NCBI GenBank assembly: GCA_029559155.1 | Contig: JAKQCM010000223.1 | Location: forward strand, 1-44,590 | DNA: 44,590 nt | Direction of reading: 5' to 3' | Source of the DNA: Chloroflexota bacterium | GTDB taxonomy: Bacteria > Chloroflexota > Anaerolineae > Promineifilales > Promineifilaceae | Shown here: positions 16,578 to 24,046 of the stretch, piece after piece | Layout of the letters: each line of letters starts with the position of its first letter | Numbering within the stretch: the stretch's first letter is position 1 | Notes under the pieces: model-generated | The model's input: only the letters and a program-made list of their open reading frames with translations | Database searches by the model: none | What the model was told of the DNA's origin: nothing | Position numbers and translations under genes: made by a program

Positions 16578-16775
16578 TCAATCGAGTTCGGCATCATACT
16601 CGTCCCAGGTCCCTTGCCCTAATGAGCCGGCCAATTCGGCGACAAGATCACCTGATGGGGAATCCGGGGATTGGGTTGTCACGACTTGCTGTCGTAACGC
16701 TTGTAACTCGGCAATGATGGTGTCAATTCGCTGCAAAATCATTTTGGCCGATGGGTCGTTTGTTTGAAGCGTCAT
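16578..16775 (-). CDS. Probable antitoxin of the PIN toxin
   Basis: A 65-aa acidic protein. Residues 8-35 form a helix (SAKMILQRIDTIIAELQALR), and the tail is disordered and acidic, ending WDEYDAELD, as expected of a peptide that wraps a PIN toxin. There is no recognisable DNA-binding domain of AbrB, MetJ or Phd type, so the pairing rests on position and size. A GAGG ribosome site lies 10 bases upstream of the ATG. Confidence 0.65.
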   Translation of the reverse strand: MTLQTNDPSAKMILQRIDTIIAELQALRQQVVTTQSPDSPSGDLVAELAGSLGQGTWDEYDAELD

Positions 16776-16797
16776 GGTTCAATACCTCACTGACTGA

Positions 16798-16806
16798 ATT
16801 GTAGCA
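16798..16806 (-). promoter_or_regulatory. Extended -10 promoter of the PIN toxin-antitoxin pair
   Basis: The minus strand reads TGCTACAAT at 16806-16798, an extended -10 (TGnTACAAT), 22 bases before the antitoxin ATG. A TCAGTCAGTGA stretch just downstream could be an autoregulatory operator. Confidence 0.45.
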
Positions 16807-16826
16807 TATCGCCATGTTCGATGGGT

Positions 16827-16873
16827 AACGGCCGTATCTCATCCTCGTCGTCAGCCACCCTTTCTTTGAACGA
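16827..16873 (+). repeat. Repeat copy R3: remnant of the nitroreductase 3' end
   Basis: 16827-16860 repeats 34 bases of the nitroreductase gene with one mismatch, then jumps directly to 16861-16873, which equals 15013-15025 around the stop codon. About 54 bp between the two blocks are deleted. It is non-coding and lies between the toxin-antitoxin promoter and the 3' end of the STAND operon. Confidence 0.8.
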
Positions 16874-16883
16874 GGAATGTTCA

Positions 16884-19800
16884 TCATTCATCGCTCATCG
16901 TTCCCAAACACGGCCGTCCCCGCAAATACTGCTGGCACTCCGCCGGCGTCAGGCCGCGTGTGGCGCGGGCCAGGCCGCGCTCAAACAACGTCGCCAGGTC
17001 ATCGACGGCATGGATGATGGCCGTGCTGTCGGCGCTGGCCGTGGCCAGCCGCCCGCCGTCCGGGCTGTATGCCACGCTAAACACCGTGGAAGTGTGTCCC
17101 ACCAGCGTGCGCACCGCCTGCCCGGTCGCCGCCAGCCAGATTTTGCTCGTGCGGTCGGCGCTGGCCGTGGCCAGATGCACCCCATCGGCGCTAAACGACA
17201 CGCCCAGCACCGGCCCGGAGTGGCCGGTGAAAGCGCGGACCATCTCCCCGCTCTCCAAATCCCACAGGCGCGCCGTGTTGTCGTCGCCGGCCGTCACCAG
17301 GAAACGGCCGTCCTGGCTAAAGGCCACGTCATTCACCGCCCCGATGTGCCCGGCCAGCGTCAGCAGCACCTCCCCTTCCACTGACCAGATGCGCGCCAGC
17401 CCGCCGCCGCCGGCCGTCGCCAGCCGCGCGCCGTCGACGCTGAAGACGGCGCGGTTCACCACCTGCCCCTCGTTGTCGAAGCGCATCTGGAGGCTGTGGT
17501 CACCTACGTTCCACAGGCGGGCGAAGCCGTCATCGCTGGCCGTCAGCAGGAGACGGCCGTTCGGGCTAAAGGCTACGCTGTTCACCGGCCCATCGTGGAA
17601 CAGCAGCGGCAGCAGCACCTCGCCCGTGTTCAAATCCCACAGGCGGGCGTTAAAATCGTCGCTGGCGGTGGCCAGCAGGCTGTTGTCGGCGTTTAACACG
17701 GCGTCGTTGACCACCTGATTGTGGTCGCTAAAGACGTGCAAACTGGCCCCGGTCGCCGCATCCCACACGCGGGCGGTACGGTCGTTGCCGCCGGTAGCCG
17801 CCAGGGCGCCATCCGGGCTAAAGCTGATGCGCCGCACCGGGCCGGTATGGTCGGTGAGGATGAGCAGGTCAAATTCCGGCTCGGCGTTCCAGATGCGCGC
17901 CGCGCCATCTTGCCCGGCGGTGGCCAACTGCGCGCCGTCGGGGCTGTAGGCTACCGCTTGCAGACCGCCGGCGCTGCCCGGCAGCGAGTCGATGGCCTGC
18001 CCGCTGTCGATGCGCCACACTTTGGCCGTGCCGTCGGCGCCGGCGGTGGTCACGGTCTGGCCGTCCGGGTTGAAGGCGATGTCGTTGACCGGGCTGGCGT
18101 GGCCGACGAAGGTGTCGCGCCAGCTACCGGCGCTCATATCCCAAAGACGGGCCGTGCCGTTGCCGTTGGCCGTCGCCAGCAGCTGGTCGTCCGGGCTGAA
18201 GGCGATGGCGTTCACCACCAGCGGCGCATCCTGGAAGATGGCCGGTTCGATGGCGCTGACCGACAGCCCGTTGGCGGCGTTCCAGAAGATGATCCGGCCG
18301 TCGCGCCCGGATGTGGCGAGCAAACGGCCGTCGCCGCTGTATACCACGTCGGTCAGGGCGTCGTCATGGCCGAAAGAGAGATAGAGCGAGGTCCAGCCGG
18401 TGGTTTCCCAGATGCGCAGGGTGGCATCGTCGTTGGCGGCGGCTAGTTGGCTGCCGTCCGGGCTGAAGGCGAGGGCGCGGATCGCCCCATTTTCGCCGCT
18501 GCGGCTGAGGATGCGACCGCCGGTTTCGGTATTCCAGACGACGATACGGCCGTCTTCGCCCGCCGAGACTAGCCGCGTGCCATCCGGGCTGAAGGCTACG
18601 TCGGTCACCGGGCGGTCGTGGTCTTGCAAGGTGTAGAGGGTCTGGCCGGTGGCCGCGTCCCAGAGGCGCACGCTGGTATCGCTGCTGGACGTGGCGATGA
18701 AACGGCCGTCTGGACTGAAGGATACGGCCGTTACCGGGCCATCATGTCCGGCCAAAATCATTTGCAATTGCGAGGCTTGCAAGGCGCGGTACAACGCATC
18801 TTCCGCCTCCGCCGATGCAGTCTGGTCCTGGGCGTAGGTGATGTTGACTGCTTCCAGAGCCAGCGACAGGGCCAACTGCGGCACGCTGCTCAAATTATCG
18901 GCGCTGGCTCCCGCTAATTCCCGCGACGTAGCCAGGCGAAACTGCCTATCGGCTTCGCGAGCGTTGTTGATGGCTTCGGCTTCGCGGGTGGCCGCCAGGG
19001 CGGCGCTGTCCAGGGCGATGGCCTCGCTGGTGGCGGCAGCGTTAGCGCTGCTGATGGCCAGGGACTCGCTGGTAGCCGCCAGACTCGCGCTGCCGATGGC
19101 CTCGCTTTCCCGTGTAACGGCCAGGGCGGCGTTGGCCACGGCTTGCGCCTCATTGGTGGCCGCCAGGTTGGCGTTGGCCACGGCTGCGGCTTCGCTGGTG
19201 GCGGCTAAGACCGCGTTCTCGGCGGCAATGGCGGCGTTGGCGCTGGCCCGCTGCCCGTTCAGCGCTGCCCAGCCCCCGGCCAACATGGCGATGATGGCCA
19301 CCACAGCCAGCAGCCAGGTGATGCGCTGCAAGCGTTGGGCATAGGCGGCGCTCTCAGCGGCGAAGGCCTCCTGGTCTTTGGCGCGTTTTTCTTGTTCTTC
19401 GGCGCGCAGGCGCTCGGCTTTGGCCAGGGCGCGGGCTTGTTCTAGCTGAAGGATGTAGGCGGCGGCTTTTTCTTCTTGTTCTTTTTGTTCGGCGTCCAGG
19501 CTGGCCGTTACAAAAGCTTGTTCCAGGTTGGTTTTATCGGAGTAGCCGTCGGCTTCTTGCAGCAGCAGGCCGCGCCAGAGGGCGCTGGGATCGTGGTTAA
19601 GTTGGTCCCATTGTTCGGCGGCTTCGGTCAGGCGCAGGCGGCGGCGGGTGGCGACGCGCGCTTCTTCGATCCAGCCGATGAGGCGAGGCCAGTTGCGGAT
19701 GAGCGCTTCGTGGGCCAGGTCGATCTGGTCGTCGTCGGGGGTTTCGCCGGGCAGCAGGTAGATGAGGCGGGCATCGCTGAGGGCTTGCAGGACGCGGTCG

Positions 19801-21086
19801 ATTTGTTCGGTGGGGATGTCCAGGTGGTAGAGGGCGGTGCGGCGCACGCGTTGGCGGCTGACTTCGAGACCGGGGCCGGGGCGCACGGCCGTGAGCAAAA
19901 TTTGCCGCACCGCTTCCTGATCGGCCGGTTTGAGATGGTTGTAGAAGGCGTCGGCCGTTTTGGCCAGAGCCTGACGGCCGCCGCCCAGCTTTTGGTACGC
20001 GTCCCAGGTGACGCGGTTGCGCTGGCGAGATTCCCAAAGCTTGCGCAGGGTGAATTGCAGCAGGGGCAGAGCGTTGGGTTCGCCCAAAATGTCGCGGATC
20101 AGTTCGGCGACGAGGCCATCGGCGAAACGCAGGCCGACTTTGTCGGCTGGTTTTTTGATGGCTTCGTGCAGTTGGGCGGCGTTCATGGGCGTGGCGCGGA
20201 TCTGGGCCTGTTCGTATGGTTTTTGGAAGGCGGCGATGCGCATGAGCTGGCTTTCGAAGTCGGTGCGCATGGTGATGATGAGGGTATGACGGGCAGTATT
20301 GTCGTCGATGAGGTTGAGCAGATTGTCGATGAAGACCTGGCGCGTTTCCTCGCTGGGGCAAAGGGTGAAGATTTCTTCGAATTGGTCGATGACGAGGACG
20401 GCGGGACGGCCGTCGGCGGCATTGGCGCGGTTGATGAGGTGGGCAAGTTGGTGGGTGTTTTTGCGGAAGGCGTCGCCGGTTGCTTGTTCCCATTCGGCGT
20501 GGTTGGCAAAGTCGGCGCGCAGCGCCTGCGCCAGATGTTGGAGCGGGTTGGAGCCGGGGACCATGCGCGGGTAGTAGCGCCAATCTTCGCTGCCGGGCAA
20601 GGCTCCGGCGCGCAGGCGGGGCAGCAGCCCGGCCAGTACGGCTGATGATTTGCCGCTGCCGGAGGGACCGATGATGGCCAGGAAACGGCCGTCTGCCAGC
20701 TTTTCTATCATGCGGCCGATGAGCCGGTCGCGGCCAAAAAAGTAATTGCTGTGGCTGGCCTGGAAGGCATCTAGCCCAACATACGGGCAAAGCGAGTCGT
20801 CGAGTTCCGGGGCCTGTTCGGGGTCGTATTCGGCCAGGGTAGCTTCTGAGGCGGGGTAGTCGGCGCGGTAGAGTTCGTTGCTCCAATAATCCAGCAGGGT
20901 CTGGGCGTCGTTACGCTCGTCGTCCAGGTCTATGTGCACGCCGGAGGCCTGTCCCTGGCTGACAAACCGGCTGACAGCTTCCCAGAAGTTCGCGGATTGG
21001 GCCGTATCCAGATCGCGCCGCTGAGCTAAAAGCTGCAGGTGTGTTTCTCGAAGTTCGATGAGGCCGGAAAATGTTGGTTGGTTCAT
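16884..21086 (-). CDS. Membrane-anchored nSTAND1 ATPase with 14 WD40 repeats
   Basis: A 1400-aa multidomain signalling ATPase. Residues 1-95 form a helical module also present in the neighbouring STAND protein. Residues 99-470 are the novel-STAND-1 NTPase: CPYVGLDAF, FFGRDRLI, Walker A GPSGSGKS (140-147), Walker B VLVIDQFEEIF (230-240), MRTDFESQL and the winged-helix part ending AHEALIRNWPRL. A charged coiled coil (530-585) precedes one membrane helix (about 589-609). An Ala-rich stalk of 14-aa repeats follows (612-735), then 14 WD40 repeats (about 770-1365), enough for two seven-bladed propellers. With the positive-inside rule the ATPase is cytoplasmic and the propellers are outside. The ATG at 21086 overlaps the upstream stop (ATGA); a longer start lacks support. 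Confidence 0.9.
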   Translation of the reverse strand: MNQPTFSGLIELRETHLQLLAQRRDLDTAQSANFWEAVSRFVSQGQASGVHIDLDDERNDAQTLLDYWSNELYRADYPASEATLAEYDPEQAPELDDSLCPYVGLDAFQASHSNYFFGRDRLIGRMIEKLADGRFLAIIGPSGSGKSSAVLAGLLPRLRAGALPGSEDWRYYPRMVPGSNPLQHLAQALRADFANHAEWEQATGDAFRKNTHQLAHLINRANAADGRPAVLVIDQFEEIFTLCPSEETRQVFIDNLLNLIDDNTARHTLIITMRTDFESQLMRIAAFQKPYEQAQIRATPMNAAQLHEAIKKPADKVGLRFADGLVAELIRDILGEPNALPLLQFTLRKLWESRQRNRVTWDAYQKLGGGRQALAKTADAFYNHLKPADQEAVRQILLTAVRPGPGLEVSRQRVRRTALYHLDIPTEQIDRVLQALSDARLIYLLPGETPDDDQIDLAHEALIRNWPRLIGWIEEARVATRRRLRLTEAAEQWDQLNHDPSALWRGLLLQEADGYSDKTNLEQAFVTASLDAEQKEQEEKAAAYILQLEQARALAKAERLRAEEQEKRAKDQEAFAAESAAYAQRLQRITWLLAVVAIIAMLAGGWAALNGQRASANAAIAAENAVLAATSEAAAVANANLAATNEAQAVANAALAVTRESEAIGSASLAATSESLAISSANAAATSEAIALDSAALAATREAEAINNAREADRQFRLATSRELAGASADNLSSVPQLALSLALEAVNITYAQDQTASAEAEDALYRALQASQLQMILAGHDGPVTAVSFSPDGRFIATSSSDTSVRLWDAATGQTLYTLQDHDRPVTDVAFSPDGTRLVSAGEDGRIVVWNTETGGRILSRSGENGAIRALAFSPDGSQLAAANDDATLRIWETTGWTSLYLSFGHDDALTDVVYSGDGRLLATSGRDGRIIFWNAANGLSVSAIEPAIFQDAPLVVNAIAFSPDDQLLATANGNGTARLWDMSAGSWRDTFVGHASPVNDIAFNPDGQTVTTAGADGTAKVWRIDSGQAIDSLPGSAGGLQAVAYSPDGAQLATAGQDGAARIWNAEPEFDLLILTDHTGPVRRISFSPDGALAATGGNDRTARVWDAATGASLHVFSDHNQVVNDAVLNADNSLLATASDDFNARLWDLNTGEVLLPLLFHDGPVNSVAFSPNGRLLLTASDDGFARLWNVGDHSLQMRFDNEGQVVNRAVFSVDGARLATAGGGGLARIWSVEGEVLLTLAGHIGAVNDVAFSQDGRFLVTAGDDNTARLWDLESGEMVRAFTGHSGPVLGVSFSADGVHLATASADRTSKIWLAATGQAVRTLVGHTSTVFSVAYSPDGGRLATASADSTAIIHAVDDLATLFERGLARATRGLTPAECQQYLRGRPCLGTMSDE

Positions 21087-24046
21087 GGCGTTATGGTGCG
21101 GGCGCAGCGGAAGCCTACGCCCCAATAAAGAAGCGAGTTTTCGACGTTGTTAAAGGCTGGCGGCAGGCCAATGCGCCGGGCGGTACGCAGGTCGCCGGCG
21201 GCGCTGGTCCAGCCGCCGCCGCGAATGACTTTTTGCCCGGTGACATCTTCTAAAAAGGCGGCGCCGTCGGTGGGCGCTTCCAGATAGTTGGGGGCGTACC
21301 AATCTTCGACCCATTCCCACATGCTGCCGGCCGGGTTGAAGGTGTTGAAGGGGCCGATGCCTGCCGGGAAGGCATCAACAGGTTGGAGGGCTTTGAAGAA
21401 GTCAACGGTACGCGGATTGACGTTGTAGAGAGCCAGGGTATTGTCTGGCGGCGCGCTGCCCCAGGGGTAAATGCGGTTGTCGATGGCGCGGGCGGCGTAT
21501 TCCCATTCGGCTTCGGTAGGCAGGCGGGAGCCGGTCCAGCGGCAGTAATCTTGCGCGCCATACCAGGTGACCCAGTTGATGGGATAGCTGCCAAAGCCTG
21601 CTTTGGCTTCAAAGACGCCGACGTTGTTGAGCAGCATGGTGAAGCTGGTTTCAAAACCTGTGGCGGCGCAGTCGTAACGGCCGTTGCCGCAATTGTTTTT
21701 ATAGCCGCCAATATCGTTCAGGAAGGCGGCAAACTGCTGCACACTGACCTCATAAGCATCCAGGTAGAAGTCTGAGACGGTGACTTTGTGCAGCGGCATC
21801 TCGTTGTCGCGTTTGTCGGGATCATCGGGCAGCGCGCCCATTAAAAAGGTGCTGCCGGTGACATAGACCATGGGCATATTGTCCCGCTCGCGGAAGAAAG
21901 CGCCCAGGAGCGCCCCTTGCTGTAAGTCGCCGAGAAGCTGTCCCATGTCCGGGGTGGCTGTGGGGCGGATGAGGCCGCCGGCGCGTGTAGGCGTCGCCTG
22001 GGCAACGGCCGTGGCCGCCTCGGCAGTGACTGTGGCAATAACTTCAGCCTGGTAAGTGGAAGTGGCCCAAATGGCCTGGCTGGTCGCCCGGGCATCTTCG
22101 GTGAGGCGAATTTCGCTTTGCGCCTGGCTGGTTTCGATGGCGCCGGCCTGAGCCGTGGCAGTGCTGACGGCGACAGTGCTGGTGGCGTTGGCGATGGCTG
22201 AGTCGCGGGTGCTGCTGGCGGAAATGGCCTGAGCGGTGAGGGCAGACGACAGGGCGTCGATTTGGGCGGCGTTGGCGGTGGCCTGGGCGGTGCTCGTTTC
22301 CAGGTTGGCGCGGAAAAGGAAGAGGACGCCAACGATGGCGATGACCGCGAAAACGCCCAAAGTCAGGCTGAAGCGGCGTTCGCGCTGCCTTATTTTTTCC
22401 CTTTCTCGTTCGGCGCGACGCTTTTCTTCCAGGCTGGCGTCGATGTAGGCCTGTTCCAGCGCGTTGAAATCGCTGAATTGTTGGGCTTCGACCAGGGCAG
22501 GGCCGCGCAGGAGCAGGTCGCTGTTTTTGTCGTTGTCGGCCCAATGTTCGGCTTGCGTGGTGAGGCGATGGCGTTGGCGCAGGTGGATGCGTTCCTCGTC
22601 CAGCCAATCGACCAGACGAGGCCAGTTGCGCACCAACGCTTCGTGAGCGACTTCGATCTGGTCATCTTCGGGCGAGGCTCCGGCGGAGAGGTGTACGAGC
22701 TGCGCCTGGGCGAGTTTGTCCAGAACGCGGTCGACGCGGTCCTGGGCTTCGCCGGTTTGGTAGAGGGAGCGGCGGCGTACGCGGTTGCGGGTGACTTCGA
22801 GGCCCTGGCCGGGTTGGACGAGGCGCAGCATGAGGCGGCGGGTGGTAATCTGGTCTTCGGGGATCATGCTGGTGTAGAGGGCTTCGGCGGTGTTTTCGAG
22901 GGCGGCCATGACGCCGCCGATGTGGCGGTAAGCTTCCCAGGTGATGCGGCTGCGCTCGCGGTTTTCCCAAAGTTGGAGCAAGGCGAATTGGAGCAGAGGC
23001 AAGGCGGCGGGTTCGCCGAGGATTTCGCGGATGAGGGTATCGATGAGTCCTTCTTCGAATTTGAGACCGATGGCTTCGGCCGGTTTTTCGATGGCGCTGC
23101 GTAGTTCGCCGGCGTTCATGGCGGTGACGCGGGTGAGGCTTTCCTGGGCCGCGGCCTGGAAGGCGGGGTGTTTGCTAAGCTGGCTTTCGTAGTCGGTGCG
23201 CATGGTGAAGATGACGATGTGGCGATGGGGAACGGCCGTTTCGGCCAGATAGCGCACGTTATCCAGAAAGGATTGACGTTCGTTTTCGTCCTGGCAAAGC
23301 GTGAATAGTTCTTCAAATTGGTCGATGACCAGAACGGCCGTGGTGTTATTGGCGGCGTTGACCAGGTTGGTGAGGTGGCGCGGGTTTTGGCGCAGTTCTT
23401 CCAGGTTGTCGATGAGCCAGTCGCCGTGGGCGGCGGTTGGCGGCTCTAACATTTGGGCCAGGTGGGCCAGCGGCGCGGAGCCAGGGACAAGAATGGGGTA
23501 GAGATGCCAGGTTTGGCTGTCGGGCAGCGCGCCTTGCTGCAAACGGGGCAGCAGCCCGGCCAGCACAATGGATGATTTGCCACTGCCGGATGATCCCAAG
23601 ACGGCGATGAGGGTGTGGCTTTGGATTTCTTGGAGTAAGTGGGCGACGACTTCTTCACGGCCAAAGAAGCGCGGGCCGTCGGCCGGTTGGAATGCGCCCA
23701 GCCCGACGTAGGGGCAGAGGTCGTCGGGAAGTTTGGGTTCGGTTTTGGGGTTGAATTCGGCCAGAAGGGTTTCGGCGGGCGGGGTGCGGTTGGCGTGGAA
23801 GAGCTGGTTTTCCCAGTAGTCGATGAGGTTTTGTACTGCCCAGCGGTCGCTGTCGTTATCGAGGTAGATGCCGCTGGCCTGGGCGCGCTGCATGAATTGG
23901 AGAACGGCCGTATAAAACGCCTCGTCGTTCTCCTGGTCATCCTGGCGGCGGCGCTGGAGCAGTTCGCGGTGCGTATCGCGCACGGAGACCAGAGAAAGGT
24001 AAGGGTTTGTTTCACTTTCTGGTAACAAGATGTCTGGCGTACTCAT
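21083..24046 (-). CDS. Membrane-anchored nSTAND1 ATPase with FGE-like (C-type-lectin fold) sensor domain
   Basis: A 987-aa protein. Residues 13-108 match the N-terminal module of the WD40 STAND. The nSTAND1 ATPase spans 110-480: CPYVGLGAFQ, FFGREEVV, Walker A GSSGSGKS (151-158), Walker B VLVIDQFEELF (238-248), MRTDYESQL and AHEALVRNWPRL. A strongly basic stretch (541-558) precedes a membrane helix (about 559-578), then a Ser/Thr/Ala stalk (580-700). Residues 725-983 form an FGE-sulfatase/SUMF1-type domain (FLMGALPDD, RLPTEAEWEYAAR, NPAGSMWEWVEDW, VIRGGGW, GVGFRCAR). The two catalytic cysteines of true formylglycine-generating enzymes appear absent (GDLRTARR in that place), so a ligand-binding role is more likely. 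ATGA overlaps join it to both neighbours. Confidence 0.9.
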   Translation of the reverse strand: MSTPDILLPESETNPYLSLVSVRDTHRELLQRRRQDDQENDEAFYTAVLQFMQRAQASGIYLDNDSDRWAVQNLIDYWENQLFHANRTPPAETLLAEFNPKTEPKLPDDLCPYVGLGAFQPADGPRFFGREEVVAHLLQEIQSHTLIAVLGSSGSGKSSIVLAGLLPRLQQGALPDSQTWHLYPILVPGSAPLAHLAQMLEPPTAAHGDWLIDNLEELRQNPRHLTNLVNAANNTTAVLVIDQFEELFTLCQDENERQSFLDNVRYLAETAVPHRHIVIFTMRTDYESQLSKHPAFQAAAQESLTRVTAMNAGELRSAIEKPAEAIGLKFEEGLIDTLIREILGEPAALPLLQFALLQLWENRERSRITWEAYRHIGGVMAALENTAEALYTSMIPEDQITTRRLMLRLVQPGQGLEVTRNRVRRRSLYQTGEAQDRVDRVLDKLAQAQLVHLSAGASPEDDQIEVAHEALVRNWPRLVDWLDEERIHLRQRHRLTTQAEHWADNDKNSDLLLRGPALVEAQQFSDFNALEQAYIDASLEEKRRAEREREKIRQRERRFSLTLGVFAVIAIVGVLFLFRANLETSTAQATANAAQIDALSSALTAQAISASSTRDSAIANATSTVAVSTATAQAGAIETSQAQSEIRLTEDARATSQAIWATSTYQAEVIATVTAEAATAVAQATPTRAGGLIRPTATPDMGQLLGDLQQGALLGAFFRERDNMPMVYVTGSTFLMGALPDDPDKRDNEMPLHKVTVSDFYLDAYEVSVQQFAAFLNDIGGYKNNCGNGRYDCAATGFETSFTMLLNNVGVFEAKAGFGSYPINWVTWYGAQDYCRWTGSRLPTEAEWEYAARAIDNRIYPWGSAPPDNTLALYNVNPRTVDFFKALQPVDAFPAGIGPFNTFNPAGSMWEWVEDWYAPNYLEAPTDGAAFLEDVTGQKVIRGGGWTSAAGDLRTARRIGLPPAFNNVENSLLYWGVGFRCARTITP

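Noticed and set aside
16956-18770. WD40 repeats as recently amplified, high-identity repeats of the fungal NLR type
   Set aside because: By eye the 14 repeats differ at most non-structural positions, so there is no sign of concerted recent amplification.
19476-20645. Long plus-strand open frames opposite the STAND genes, up to about 390 codons
   Set aside because: They mirror the codon bias of the real minus-strand genes, encode low-complexity Gly/Val/Phe-rich products and match no family. The minus-strand frames carry clear ATPase motifs.
21097-21874. Diversity-generating retroelement, because of the C-type-lectin/FGE domain
   Set aside because: No reverse transcriptase, no template repeat copy of the domain's 3' end and no accessory gene are present in the window.
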